A DNA stretch of 64,000 nucleotides, from assembly GCF_900129935.1 (NCBI RefSeq), contig NZ_FQXJ01000004.1:248001-312000 (forward strand), in the 5' to 3' direction. This DNA comes from Desulfosporosinus lacus DSM 15449. GTDB taxonomy: Bacteria; Bacillota; Desulfitobacteriia; Desulfitobacteriales; Desulfitobacteriaceae. The notes below the pieces were generated by a model that was not told the DNA's origin, did not search any database, and was given only the letters and a program-made list of their open reading frames with translations. The translations under genes and the position numbers were made by a program. This document shows positions 15,657 through 24,970 of this stretch, piece by piece (the first letter of the stretch is position 1; the number at the start of each line of letters is the position of its first letter).

Positions 15657-16787
15657 ATGGCAACCGCCACCAGTAGCCGCCTGCGGTTTACCGACGAACA
15701 ACTTAAACAAGCCAACAGCGTAAATCTGTTAGAGCTGGCCCAACAATATGGGTACGAGCTGGAGGACACGGAAAGCAAGGCCTTCCATGCCAAACACAGC
15801 GGTGGCCTTTTCTTTTACAAAGACAGCAACACGTTTAAACACTTTGGCAGCGATACCAAAGGCGGCGCTATTAATTTTATAATGATGCAGGAAAACACCT
15901 CCTTTGTAGACGCAGTCAAGCGCCTGCTGGGGTCATCCTACGAGCCGGCGAGAGAGGCCGCACCGCGCAAATTCGTCCCCCCTCCAGAGAAGAAAGAGTT
16001 GATTCCGCCCAAAAAGGCCCATAACTTCAAGCGAGCGTATTGGTATTTGGTGGAATGCCGGGGCATTGATCCCAGCATAGTATCGGCGCTCATGAACGAA
16101 AAAAAGCTATATCAAGGAACCTATTATAGTAAGGAAACAGAAAAATACGAAAGCGTCTGTGCTTTCATAGGGTATGACGAAACCGGCAAAGCACGGTACT
16201 GCGCCATGCGGGGAGCAGACCCCGACAGTGCAATCAAGCAGGATAAAAGCGGTTCGGATAAGAGCATCCCGTTTCACATGGTCGGCCGAAGCAACAAGGT
16301 TTATGTGCTGGAGTCCCCTATCGACACCGCCAGCCATGCCACCCTCGCCATGCTCCATGGTATTGATTGGCGGCAGGATCACCGTATCACTACCGGCTGC
16401 CTGTCGGATAAGGCGCTCCAGTGGTTCTTAAAGCACCATCCCGAAATCACGGATATTTGCTGGGGCTATGACAATGATGTAAACGGCAGGAAACCGGTGC
16501 CCATTACCCAGACCGAATATGCTGCCGCTGTTACGGCCAGCGACGATTCCGTATTTATTGTGGAGGCCACCGGCAAATCGATGAAACACATCCCATATAA
16601 TTGGGGACAGATGGCCGCCCTTGAAAATGCCCGGAAGTATAAAGGTTTGGGCTATAGGGTATCCATTCACACGCCGGATGACGATTTTAACGCGGATCTC
16701 GTTGCCTTCCGCAAGCGTTCTGCAACTCGGGAACCGGAGACCATGCCGGAGCTAGGCGCGGTGGATGAGTATGAACTGGAGGTATGA
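15657..16787 (+). CDS. DUF3991/Toprim-domain, primase-like protein
   Basis: 376 aa from ATG 15657, 7 bp after GGAGGT. The N-terminal part (~20-100) resembles the DNA-reading domain of primase-like proteins, with a GGLFFYKDSNTFKHFGS stretch. The Toprim fold follows at ~220-300: VLESPIDTASH supplies the acidic residue and WGYDNDVNG the DxD pair. Such proteins are encoded near relaxases on conjugative elements and may help second-strand synthesis or protect entering DNA. The C-terminus ends DEYELEV, one of the acidic tails of this ICE. A 57-aa gene follows after 3 bp. Confidence 0.75.
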   Translation: MATATSSRLRFTDEQLKQANSVNLLELAQQYGYELEDTESKAFHAKHSGGLFFYKDSNTFKHFGSDTKGGAINFIMMQENTSFVDAVKRLLGSSYEPAREAAPRKFVPPPEKKELIPPKKAHNFKRAYWYLVECRGIDPSIVSALMNEKKLYQGTYYSKETEKYESVCAFIGYDETGKARYCAMRGADPDSAIKQDKSGSDKSIPFHMVGRSNKVYVLESPIDTASHATLAMLHGIDWRQDHRITTGCLSDKALQWFLKHHPEITDICWGYDNDVNGRKPVPITQTEYAAAVTASDDSVFIVEATGKSMKHIPYNWGQMAALENARKYKGLGYRVSIHTPDDDFNADLVAFRKRSATREPETMPELGAVDEYELEV

Positions 16788-16790
16788 ATA

Positions 16791-16964
16791 ATGAGCATCT
16801 ATACAGATGAAGGCCATGCCAGCCGAAAAGATTACTTTGAGAGTTTAGCGAAGGATTACGGCGTAGACGTTGAACCCGTCTACATGTTAGCGGACCTACT
16901 CGGCCCGGATGAAGACTTTGATGGTCTGATTGCCACCCTTGACGATATGAGCATGGAAGTGTAA
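16791..16964 (+). CDS. 57-aa acidic protein of unknown function
   Basis: Starts at ATG 16791, 8 bp after GGAGGT, which lies in the last codons of the Toprim-like gene. It reads MSIYTDEGHASRKDYF… with a 'AKDYGVDVEPVYMLADLLGP' helical middle and ends LDDMSMEV, again acidic with a final hydrophobic residue. No family recognised. Its stop is inside the terminator stem that follows. Confidence 0.6.
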   Translation: MSIYTDEGHASRKDYFESLAKDYGVDVEPVYMLADLLGPDEDFDGLIATLDDMSMEV

Positions 16965-16991
16965 GGCATCCCCTCTGCCTTACTTTTTTTT
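16961..16991 (+). terminator. intrinsic terminator
   Basis: GTAAGGCA and TGCCTTAC form a perfect 8-bp stem around TCCCCTC, followed by eight T. It closes the operon of the Toprim-like gene. Confidence 0.88.
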
Positions 16992-17039
16992 CGTCCGTCC
17001 CCGCCTCCCCTACTTCACCACGCCAAGACTCTCGAATGC

Positions 17040-17146
17040 CCACCCTTTCAGGGTGGTGAAGGCAGGAATAGCCGGGTTCCACCCGGCAGTAAACAGCTTG
17101 TGGGCAAAGCCCACAACAGGGGTTCCCTCCCCCCTTACGGGGTTCC
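17040..17146. other. three successive hairpins plus direct repeat; oriT candidate
   Basis: Three hairpins follow one another: CCACCC/GGGTGG (17040-17056), GCCGGG/CCCGGC (17071-17087) and TTGTGGGC/GCCCACAA (17098-17116). Next come two direct copies of GGGGTTCC (17119-17126, 17139-17146). The stretch is non-coding, lies between two terminated operons and is 1.6 kb upstream of the relaxase in the same orientation. Origins of transfer often contain such inverted repeats. A leftover from an IS200/IS605-type end is the main alternative. Confidence 0.35.
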
Positions 17147-17216
17147 AATGGGGTTATCATTCCTAAAACCTGCGCTGATGGGCTTTTTTCATACCATGAC
17201 TTAGGAGGTTAATTTT

Positions 17217-17666
17217 ATGATTACCGCTCTTATCAAATACGGAAACAACAGTCTTCTAACCGAGTTTCCTGTTGAAGCCATGCGGCTTTACAATCAGCTC
17301 AGCAGTATCGGCATAGCTGACAGAGCAGATAAAATTCCCGCCTTGGGAAACAACAGCATATCAGTGAAGTTATTTGCTGGAGAACTACTGGGTCTCAAAA
17401 GAGCTGTCGGTCAGTCGCTTATCAACCGGCTAACCCCTGCCGACACTCTGCGTGATGTTAATGTAGCCAGTTATTGGCTCCAGGAAGCATGTGCCAAAGA
17501 CCATGAGGCTTTTGCGGCGCTTATTGCCAAAGCTTCCCCCTCTTCTCTTACTGATCTTAGGGATTTGACAGAAGGCTTTTATGGCCGCCCCATATCCAAA
17601 GAGATAGAAAGTCCCGGCTACGACGAGGATCAGGATATGGACGAGGACGACGAGCTGGAACCTTAA
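17217..17666 (+). CDS. accessory protein of unknown function, acidic tail
   Basis: 149 aa from ATG 17217, 8 bp after TAGGAGG. Soluble, with a helical body carrying a RLTPADTLRDVNVASYWL stretch, then a long acidic tail ending DEDDELEP. It begins a short operon upstream of the relaxase region. I do not recognise the family; an anti-restriction role would fit its position but nothing in the sequence proves it. Confidence 0.6.
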   Translation: MITALIKYGNNSLLTEFPVEAMRLYNQLSSIGIADRADKIPALGNNSISVKLFAGELLGLKRAVGQSLINRLTPADTLRDVNVASYWLQEACAKDHEAFAALIAKASPSSLTDLRDLTEGFYGRPISKEIESPGYDEDQDMDEDDELEP

Positions 17667-17733
17667 CCACGCAATGCCAGGAAAATCCGGCTCTAAGAAA
17701 AATAACTGTTATATATGAAGGAAGGTAACGATC

Positions 17734-18216
17734 ATGACTCATGCAGAGCGCTACTGTAATTTACTTGCTCTTACTAAGCGTCCCGTAGTAGATTCATCCT
17801 ATCATGCCGCATTCTATCTGCTTGCCACGGATGACACTCTATATAAACGGGCTTGCCCGCATGTATCTCTGGACGGTGTAGATTTCACGGCGATGAAACG
17901 AAAATGCGGTGACCTGGACTATATGCAGAAGCAGCTTTTATCCATTGCCCACAATCTTTTCTCATGGACAAGTAAATGCCCGGTTACCCCTCATGACCTT
18001 TCCTGCCTGGGGTATCCCACCCTTGATTATGTTTGCAGCGCCTTTTACATTGCCAACGGTATGGTCCGGTTGCAGGTTCAGGAGAACGACATTGGCGAAC
18101 AGATCTTTTCACTGGATATGAGCAGGTATGAGCAGAACAAAAAAGTCTATACTTTAATGTTTGGTCCCTCCGGTTCAATCCGGGAGCTGGAACCTGATGG
18201 ACTGGAACAAGGCTGA
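17734..18216 (+). CDS. accessory protein of unknown function
   Basis: 160 aa from ATG 17734, with AAGGAAGGT upstream. It reads as a compact soluble protein with aromatic residues (YYLL-, FYIANGMVRLQ) and ends ELEPDGLEQG, a weaker form of the acidic tail. It follows the previous gene by 67 bp and is closed by a terminator whose stem starts at its stop codon. Confidence 0.6.
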   Translation: MTHAERYCNLLALTKRPVVDSSYHAAFYLLATDDTLYKRACPHVSLDGVDFTAMKRKCGDLDYMQKQLLSIAHNLFSWTSKCPVTPHDLSCLGYPTLDYVCSAFYIANGMVRLQVQENDIGEQIFSLDMSRYEQNKKVYTLMFGPSGSIRELEPDGLEQG

Positions 18217-18249
18217 CGCCGCTTGTGAAAACTGGCGGCGTTTCTATTT
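18216..18249 (+). terminator. intrinsic terminator
   Basis: ACGCCGC and GCGGCGT form a perfect 7-bp stem, followed by TTCTATTT. It separates the accessory gene from the relaxase operon. Confidence 0.75.
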
Positions 18250-18272
18250 CCCTTAATGAAAGGAGGCTTGCT

Positions 18273-18728
18273 ATGGCTGCGGCCCAAGAAAAACGTACAC
18301 AAAAGCGGTCAATCGCCTTTCCTATTGATATGTTAGAACAACTTGATAAGCTGGCCGTGAGGCAGCGGACAACTACATCCGATCTGGTACGCGGCTATGT
18401 AGATAAAGGACTGGCAATCGACGGCCACAAGGAAAATATTGACTTGATTGCAGCCATCATCCGGCAGGAAATCAAATCCCAACTGGACATTCAAATTGAA
18501 CGATTGGCGAAAATGAATATGAAGATCGGCAAGATATCGGCGGGCCTTTATTACCTTGTCATGAAACTGCTGCTGAAACAATACGGCTCCACGCGCTCAC
18601 AAAGCTTGAAGGAACTGGCGACTGAAACCCGCAAGATGGGAGTGAAATACATGCAGATGAAGGATTACCAAATCAATGACTATCTGGAAGATGACGATAT
18701 GATAATGACCGATGCCGACAAACTGTAG
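18273..18728 (+). CDS. ribbon-helix-helix relaxosome protein (MobC-like role)
   Basis: 151 aa from ATG 18273, 6 bp after AGGAGG; the longer frame from 18225 runs through the terminator. Residues ~10-45 (RSIAFPIDMLEQLDKLA, then TTSDLVRGYV) have the strand-helix-helix pattern of RHH DNA-binding proteins. A helical, probably dimer-forming part follows. It ends 9 bp before the relaxase ATG. Small RHH proteins in this place bind oriT and help load the relaxase, which is the likely role here. Confidence 0.7.
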   Translation: MAAAQEKRTQKRSIAFPIDMLEQLDKLAVRQRTTTSDLVRGYVDKGLAIDGHKENIDLIAAIIRQEIKSQLDIQIERLAKMNMKIGKISAGLYYLVMKLLLKQYGSTRSQSLKELATETRKMGVKYMQMKDYQINDYLEDDDMIMTDADKL

Positions 18729-18737
18729 GTGGCCGCT

Positions 18738-19964
18738 ATGTCTGTCTTACTATATAAACAACGATTCAGGCAGCCAAACTACAAGGATACACCTGCTTGC
18801 AATTATGCCCATGTGCGCTACATCGCACGGCGGCGGGGTGTATTGAAAAACGAGGGTATGACCCATGGGCTTTTCGGCAAGCTGGAACCGGGTGAAATGA
18901 AGCAGTTTGAAACATGGAAAGAAGTCGCCAGCCATATCTATTATCTTTCCAAAGAGGGCAAAAACATCTACCGATCTATCATTTCCTTTGAACGAACCAA
19001 GGCGCGAGAGCTTGACCTGATCCGGCAAAAGGACTGGCGGCGGTATATAGAGGCTCATATCGCTACCCTTGCGCAGCAGAACGGCATTAAAATCCAGGAC
19101 CTGGGCTTTGCCTGCTCCGTCCATGACGAACGGCACCATCCCCATCTGCATGTGGTCTTTTGGGATAAAAATCAGAAAGTAGCCAAGAACTTTGTCCATC
19201 GCTCCGTTCCCAATGCCATCCGTGTACAGCTTATTAAAGACACCTTCGCTACCCGTATCCGGGAATATTACGCGGAAAAGGATGCTGCCCGCGCCGCCGT
19301 CAGGGATATTACCGACAAGGAAGTAGCGGAGTTTGAGCAGTATATCAAAGAGGCCCGTCCCAAGGACTATGAGCGGATCAAAGACTGGTTTGAAACCTTT
19401 AATGAGGACGCTATCTATGCCGACCCCGTTTACAGCGTTTTCAACGATAAGTCGATGCTGCCCTTAGTGAAAACACTGTTTGAAATCAAGGACATGATAC
19501 CGCAGGACGGCCGAATCACTTATAAACTGCTGCCCGAGGAAGTTAAGGCTAAGATCGACGAGCTGGTTATTGCTCTATTGAAAAACAACGCGGGCCTGCG
19601 CCGGGCAGTCAACCGTTATGTGGAAAGCAAGCTAAACCTTGCAAAGCTCTATGGCAACGATAGAAAGTATCTGTCCGGCAAACGTAAGGAGTTTCAAAAG
19701 GAAACCGAACGGCTTATTGCCAACCGGATCACCCGCACAGTAAAGGCCCTTTGCCAAAAGGAACGGGATATTCGCTACTCCGAGGAGGAACGACATTATT
19801 ACACCGAGCAGCTAGTTATTGAATTGCTGGAAATGTTCTCCCGGCTTTCCTATTGTAACGACCGGCGTTTCGAGTATGGGCAAAAGGCTATGAGCACGGA
19901 GCTGTCCAAGCTGGCGCGAAAGGAGCTTTATCTGCAAATGAAGGATAAAGGGATCGAGCCGTAA
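18738..19964 (+). CDS. MobP-type conjugative relaxase
   Basis: 408 aa from ATG 18738; GTG 18729 is possible but sits in the ribosome binding site. A relaxase nicks oriT, stays bound to the 5' end through a tyrosine and pilots the strand into the recipient. The metal-binding HUH-type motif is H129-D130 followed by H133, H134, P135, H136, L137, H138 and VVFW. An SFERTKARELDLI segment is motif-II-like, and tyrosines near residue 28-33 are candidate nucleophiles. Length and arrangement fit the compact MOBP (MobP3-like) relaxases of Firmicutes ICEs. No helicase or primase domain is fused. Confidence 0.85.
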   Translation: MSVLLYKQRFRQPNYKDTPACNYAHVRYIARRRGVLKNEGMTHGLFGKLEPGEMKQFETWKEVASHIYYLSKEGKNIYRSIISFERTKARELDLIRQKDWRRYIEAHIATLAQQNGIKIQDLGFACSVHDERHHPHLHVVFWDKNQKVAKNFVHRSVPNAIRVQLIKDTFATRIREYYAEKDAARAAVRDITDKEVAEFEQYIKEARPKDYERIKDWFETFNEDAIYADPVYSVFNDKSMLPLVKTLFEIKDMIPQDGRITYKLLPEEVKAKIDELVIALLKNNAGLRRAVNRYVESKLNLAKLYGNDRKYLSGKRKEFQKETERLIANRITRTVKALCQKERDIRYSEEERHYYTEQLVIELLEMFSRLSYCNDRRFEYGQKAMSTELSKLARKELYLQMKDKGIEP

Positions 19965-20730
19965 TCGTATCCTCAGAAACTACTCCGGTAATACTTAAAT
20001 AGTGATGATGTAAACAAGTTTCAATACATGATAAAAAATAATGAAAACTAAGAATTGAATTGCTAATTATTTATATTGTACGAGATTATACGAGATGCCC
20101 AATGATAGATTTTCTTAATAGAATTAGAGAACCGGTTTCTATTTCCTCTTCAAAAAAATATTCTATTCACTTTCTTTTGCCTTTGGTTTCTGGTATTTTG
20201 ATATTAAAAATTTCTTAGATTCTTAGAGTTAATTTTATGGATTGATTCGATATTCTTTATATCAATCCCCAAAGCAAATAATTAAAGGTATCGTATTCGG
20301 AATACTGGCCTTTTTTCTCACGACACCCCTTAATCCATTTTGGTAAATATTGTAATTTACGCCAAGCTAATAATGCGAGATCCAATGAACATAGTTTGTT
20401 TGGCAATAATCTAAAAGAATAGGTGCGCATATGATCAATTTCTATTTCGACGAATACAAGCCGCAAACCGCGCCAAGTACGAAATCCGAATCAACCTTGA
20501 GAGTGGCATCACAATTCCAAAATACCACGCGCAAGGCAAAGTTCGGGCAAAATCATTACTTTCGGTATTTATCCGCAGACGGCGGATGGTGCGGACAGAA
20601 CGCCGATATCCATCACGAATCAATAGAAAAGATACCTTGGTCGTGATATAAGCATTAAGAATAGATCATCAAGAGAGTGTTGCTTATATTCTGTTGACTT
20701 ATTGTCTGAATTAAATATAATTACCTTGGG
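19965..20730. other. AT-rich gap with no convincing gene
   Basis: Between the relaxase stop and the XRE remnant the sequence is AT-rich with short overlapping frames only (the longest about 70 codons on either strand around 20257-20646). None has a ribosome binding site or a recognisable motif. The stretch probably marks the left edge of inserted cargo and may hold worn-down coding DNA around 20430-20700. Confidence 0.5.
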
Positions 20731-20737
20731 TGATCAG

Positions 20738-20986
20738 ATGAGTTTACTGCAAGTGTTTTCTGCTAACTTACCCCGTTACAGACATGAAACGGGATTGTCT
20801 CAAGCGGAGTTTGCCGATTTAGCCTGGTTAACATCGAACGTATATCAGCGCTCTTGAACGTGGAAAGCGAAGTATCACCATTGTTAATGTTGAGAAAGTT
20901 GTGACGTCGCTTAACATTGATGCTTATTTATTATTTATTAATCCAAGCATTGTATCAATAAATAATTCAACAAGTGAATTTGTTTA
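20738..20986 (+). pseudogene. XRE/Cro-type helix-turn-helix regulator, frameshifted
   Basis: From ATG 20738 the frame reads MSLLQVFSANLPRYRHETGL, then SQAEFADLAWL, and is lost near 20832. One base out of frame it continues RTYISALERGKRSITIVNVEK to a stop at 20984. Together these make a complete XRE-type HTH protein of ~80 aa (LSQ.EFA.L..L.RTYIS.LERGKR.IT). A single inserted A in TTAACATCG would explain the break. It lies directly upstream of the methyltransferase, the place of a restriction-modification control (C) protein. Confidence 0.72.
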
Positions 20987-21045
20987 ACTTCACATGAAGG
21001 CATATAGGTAATTAGCTATATGCCTGGATGAGGATTGAGGTAAAA

Positions 21046-22422
21046 ATGAGCAATATTAAACTAGCAGAAAAATTTAATAACCTCACCTTAGAGTCGGAAG
21101 ACCACTGGGATTATCGCGGCACAAATAATAGTGAACGCGATTATGTTCATGGATTTTGTACGTATCCTGCAATGATGGTTCCCAAAATGCAACGTGAAAT
21201 GCTTCAAGTTTGTCTTGCAGAGATGTCAATACCACACCCTCAATTGCTAGATCCCTTTGCCGGTTCTGGAACCATCCTTGTTGAAGGTATGCTACAAGGT
21301 CTGGATGTTGTTGGCATTGATATTAATCCCCTTGCGGTTCTGTTGTGCAAAGTTAAAACAACCCTTATTAATGTAAAAATGCTTGAACAGCATGCTGCGC
21401 AACTTATAACTAACATTGAGCAAGTGAACAATGTTACATATCACCAATTCAAAGGAATAGAAAAATGGTTTACGGCGCAAGCAATATGTGACCTAAGTAA
21501 AATAAGAACCGCCATCACGAAAGATGAGAACCTTGAAATTCGACGATTTTTCTGGGCAGCATTTTGTGAAGTTGTGAGAATGGTATCCAATTCTCGTGAT
21601 TGCACTTACAAGCTACACATAAAAGATGCAGAAGATATCAATACATATAATAAAGATGCGATATCGCTTTTCAAGGAAACGCTGACTTTTAATTCTATTA
21701 AACATAACGAGTTTTATAGTGTTCTTAAGCGACGCGGGTATATTAGGAGAGACGGAGTTTCGTATAAAGGCTCTGTAAAAATCATACTTGGCGATTGCAT
21801 CGCTTATCTGCAGCACACAAAGAAAAAGTTTGATCTTATCTTTACCTCACCGCCGTATGGTGATAACCACACAACTGTGTCGTATGGTCAGTATTCGGTT
21901 ATCCCTCTGAGATGGATAAACAGTAATGATATTGATGAATCAATAGATGAAAAGCTTCTTAATACTCTATATGAAATCGACAATATTTCCTTAGGCGGAA
22001 TGAGTTCTAACAAGTATGTTACCCGTAACAAAAAGAATATTGTTAAAAAGTCTGAAACATTAAAAGAACAGATTAATACAATTACTGAGATTGCACCAAA
22101 ACAAGTCAATAAATTGATTTCGTTTTACAGTGACTTTGATAGATTCCTAGCTACTATATCAAAGAAGATGAAGCCTGCTTCTGTATCAGTTTGGACACTT
22201 GGAAATCGCAAAGTAGCAAAGCAAGAAATCTATATGAATAAAATAATGGTTGAATTAGGATTACGTTATAATCTCTCGCTTTTAACCAATTTTACAAGAA
22301 AGATTCTTAATAAGCGAATGCCAAAGATTAATGCATATACCGGTGACGAAAAAGACATACAAGGCACTATGACAAGAGAGCATATATTGATTTTTAAAAG
22401 GAGTGATATTGCCGATGAGTGA
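21046..22422 (+). CDS. DNA methyltransferase (N4-cytosine/N6-adenine type)
   Basis: 458 aa from ATG 21046, 5 bp after GATTGAGG. The AdoMet-binding motif I is DPFAGSGTILVEG (~66-78) with the acidic GIDINPLA (~90-97), and the catalytic motif IV is TSPPYGDN near residue 270. Motif I before IV with a long insert between fits an alpha-like order. SPPY is used by both N4-cytosine and N6-adenine enzymes, so the modified base is open. It starts an AT-rich three-gene cassette and overlaps the next gene by 8 bp. It could mark self-DNA for the neighbouring kinase/receiver pair. Confidence 0.82.
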   Translation: MSNIKLAEKFNNLTLESEDHWDYRGTNNSERDYVHGFCTYPAMMVPKMQREMLQVCLAEMSIPHPQLLDPFAGSGTILVEGMLQGLDVVGIDINPLAVLLCKVKTTLINVKMLEQHAAQLITNIEQVNNVTYHQFKGIEKWFTAQAICDLSKIRTAITKDENLEIRRFFWAAFCEVVRMVSNSRDCTYKLHIKDAEDINTYNKDAISLFKETLTFNSIKHNEFYSVLKRRGYIRRDGVSYKGSVKIILGDCIAYLQHTKKKFDLIFTSPPYGDNHTTVSYGQYSVIPLRWINSNDIDESIDEKLLNTLYEIDNISLGGMSSNKYVTRNKKNIVKKSETLKEQINTITEIAPKQVNKLISFYSDFDRFLATISKKMKPASVSVWTLGNRKVAKQEIYMNKIMVELGLRYNLSLLTNFTRKILNKRMPKINAYTGDEKDIQGTMTREHILIFKRSDIADE

Positions 22423-24949
22423 ACAATTGACGCTATTTGACCGCGAGTCAGACTATCTTGAATCTGACATTAATGGTTTTGATAAGAAATCAGCATCATT
22501 TCGTGTTCATGCCTCTCTTATCTATAAACTTGGTGAGTCACTTATTGCTGACGAGGTTACTGCTTTATCTGAACTTATTAAGAATGCATATGATGCCGAT
22601 GCAACGATTTGCATGTTGTCGATCGATTCTAATTATACAGAAACCATTGCGGAAACAGTTTGTAAAGGGTTGATTGAGCTTTCAGATAATGGTTGTGGAA
22701 TGGATTTATCTACTATTATAAACGGCTGGCTCACGCTTTCTAATTCTCCTAAGAAAAAAATGAAGAAGGAAGAAAGGACGACCCCCAAATATCATCGTTA
22801 TCCTCTGGGAGATAAAGGCCTAGGCCGTCTTTCGGTTCAAAAGCTTGGCAGAAATATGAAGATGATTACCAAATTAGCGACCTCAAAGATTGAGTACACT
22901 GTTACTATTCCTTGGGGCGATTTTCTTAAGAATACTACGATTGATCAGATCCCTGTCAAGATTGAAGAAACAGAAATTGACAATGAAAAATCATACACAA
23001 AAATTATAATTAAAGATCTTATTGATGATGAGCGGTGGGCAAGCCAGACGCAAATTGACATTTTGACAAACAGCATAAGCAAAATTGTATCGCCTTTTAG
23101 AAGTAAAGAAAACACCTTTAAAGTTGTTGCAAAAGTCAACGGGCAAGAAATTGAGACTATCGGCAAAATATTTGATGAACTTCTTGCCTCGGCGCGTGCA
23201 AAACATACAATAAAATATTCCTGTGGAAAAGCAGAAGTTATAACAGAATATAAAAGGTCATTTTTCTATAATAGAGAAATCCTGCAAAAGATTGTATCAG
23301 GTGAATTTACACTTAGCGAGACGGCAATCAATGATTTTTTACGGATAAATCAAAAGTCTCTGTCAAATGTATTTCCTAGATTCGACTATGGAAATATACT
23401 TGCTTCAGAGGATGAATGCCTATTTGAAGATATTCAACTCTTACAAAAAACCTCAGGCGATTCTTTACGAACAAGTGACCCCGGCGAATTCGAATGCGAA
23501 ATATATGAATATTCATTAGATCAAAAATATCTGGATTATCTTTACGAAAACATTAGCTATGATAGACTAATTGACCGTGATGAATATCGCAATTTTATCA
23601 AACGTTTTTATGGGATTAAAGTAGTACGCGACGGTTTCGTCGTCCAGGGCTTTGGGGAAGGAGAAGGTGGCGACTGGCTAGGTTTATCTTCCTCGTCGAA
23701 AACTACTGGCTATTTTTTTGATTTACGAAATGATAGCATAATTGGATGCGTTTATCTCACCGGAAATTGCAATGCAGTATTGAAAGAAACTACTAACCGA
23801 GAAGGGTTTGTTGAGGATGAATATTATCATGCATTTTATAAAATCCTTGATGATTCTATTAAGAGAATAAACCGAAATCGCAAAAAACTTAATGATGCAA
23901 TGAAAGCCTATGTTGTAGAAGCCATATCTCTATCCAGTGATATAGGAGATAACGTTTTAACTTTTAAGCCTACAATAATCAAAATACGTGAAGAAATGGC
24001 AAGCACAACTCCGTTAATATCGGAGGGACACAAGCATATTGCTTCTGCATTAGATAATTATAGTGTTGCCAAAAGAATAATTGATTCTTCGCCGTTTGTA
24101 CCTTCCGAAGTGACTAAAAGTCTGGATAATTTATATCAGAATATAGCTGATGTTTCCGGCGATTATAAACGCATACAACAAGAGCGGGACTCTCTTAACA
24201 AAAAACTCGATGCGATAAACTATGATTTTGAAAAGATTAATGAAAGACTTCAGGACTTATTTGAATTAGCTGGACTTGGAATTTCCGTGGAACTATTTGC
24301 ACATGAGTTTGATTCTTCAATCAGAAGCGTAAAAGCTAAGAACCAACAAGTCATTGACTCGAAATCTACGCAGTCAATTGATGACCTTATCAAGCATATA
24401 AATTATGTTACGTATTCCCTAGATGCTTTAAGAAAGCAAATGTCATATTTCAATCCTGGACTTAAGTTTGTAAGAGCCGAGAAACAGGTCTTTAATATCA
24501 GCGACTTCTTAGAGTCTCATAGATCTTTTTATAAGGAAAGATGCGAAAAAAAGAATATAGATTTTAATGTTAATGTGCTTAGAGATTTCAAAGTGCGTAT
24601 TAATCGTGGAATGTTAAACCAGGCATTTGATAATTTATTTAGCAATTCAGAATACTGGCTAGACTTTTCAGCACGCAAAGATCTGATTAAAGACAAAAAG
24701 TATACTATTGAAGTTTTAGAGCGTGGCATTATTGTAGTGTGGGATAATGGTATCGGCGTAAGCAAAGATATTGAAACACGGTTATTTGAGCCATTTGAAA
24801 GCAAAAAAACCGATGGACGTGGATTAGGGTTGTATATCGCTGCCAGTAACCTTAAATACAATTCTGCTAGGATTAGATTGCTGGGAGAAAGAAATCAGGA
24901 AAGGAATCTGTATAAGTTTGAGATTGATCTCTCACAGTTAATGCAGTAA
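22415..24949 (+). CDS. double GHKL ATPase with histidine-kinase core
   Basis: 844 aa from ATG 22415 (AAAGGAG upstream); it overlaps the methyltransferase by 8 bp. The N-terminal half is an Hsp90/MutL/Morc-like ATPase: E53/N57 in SELIKNAYDADA, D91 in SDNGCGMD and GDKGLGRLS from G132. A coiled coil follows (~560-620). The C-terminal half is a histidine kinase: H630 in LFAHEFDSSI as candidate phospho-acceptor, N-box LNQAFDNLFSNS, D777 in WDNGIG and a FEPFESKKTDGRGLGLYIA lid. Two ATPase heads in one chain is unusual. The adjacent receiver protein is the evident partner. Confidence 0.82.
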   Translation: MSEQLTLFDRESDYLESDINGFDKKSASFRVHASLIYKLGESLIADEVTALSELIKNAYDADATICMLSIDSNYTETIAETVCKGLIELSDNGCGMDLSTIINGWLTLSNSPKKKMKKEERTTPKYHRYPLGDKGLGRLSVQKLGRNMKMITKLATSKIEYTVTIPWGDFLKNTTIDQIPVKIEETEIDNEKSYTKIIIKDLIDDERWASQTQIDILTNSISKIVSPFRSKENTFKVVAKVNGQEIETIGKIFDELLASARAKHTIKYSCGKAEVITEYKRSFFYNREILQKIVSGEFTLSETAINDFLRINQKSLSNVFPRFDYGNILASEDECLFEDIQLLQKTSGDSLRTSDPGEFECEIYEYSLDQKYLDYLYENISYDRLIDRDEYRNFIKRFYGIKVVRDGFVVQGFGEGEGGDWLGLSSSSKTTGYFFDLRNDSIIGCVYLTGNCNAVLKETTNREGFVEDEYYHAFYKILDDSIKRINRNRKKLNDAMKAYVVEAISLSSDIGDNVLTFKPTIIKIREEMASTTPLISEGHKHIASALDNYSVAKRIIDSSPFVPSEVTKSLDNLYQNIADVSGDYKRIQQERDSLNKKLDAINYDFEKINERLQDLFELAGLGISVELFAHEFDSSIRSVKAKNQQVIDSKSTQSIDDLIKHINYVTYSLDALRKQMSYFNPGLKFVRAEKQVFNISDFLESHRSFYKERCEKKNIDFNVNVLRDFKVRINRGMLNQAFDNLFSNSEYWLDFSARKDLIKDKKYTIEVLERGIIVVWDNGIGVSKDIETRLFEPFESKKTDGRGLGLYIAASNLKYNSARIRLLGERNQERNLYKFEIDLSQLMQ

Positions 24950-24970
24950 AGCGCAGGTGGAAATAGAGAT

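Noticed and set aside
20257-20646. Overlapping ~70-codon frames on both strands in the gap after the relaxase
   Set aside because: No ribosome binding sites, no motif, and the frames conflict; probably worn sequence.
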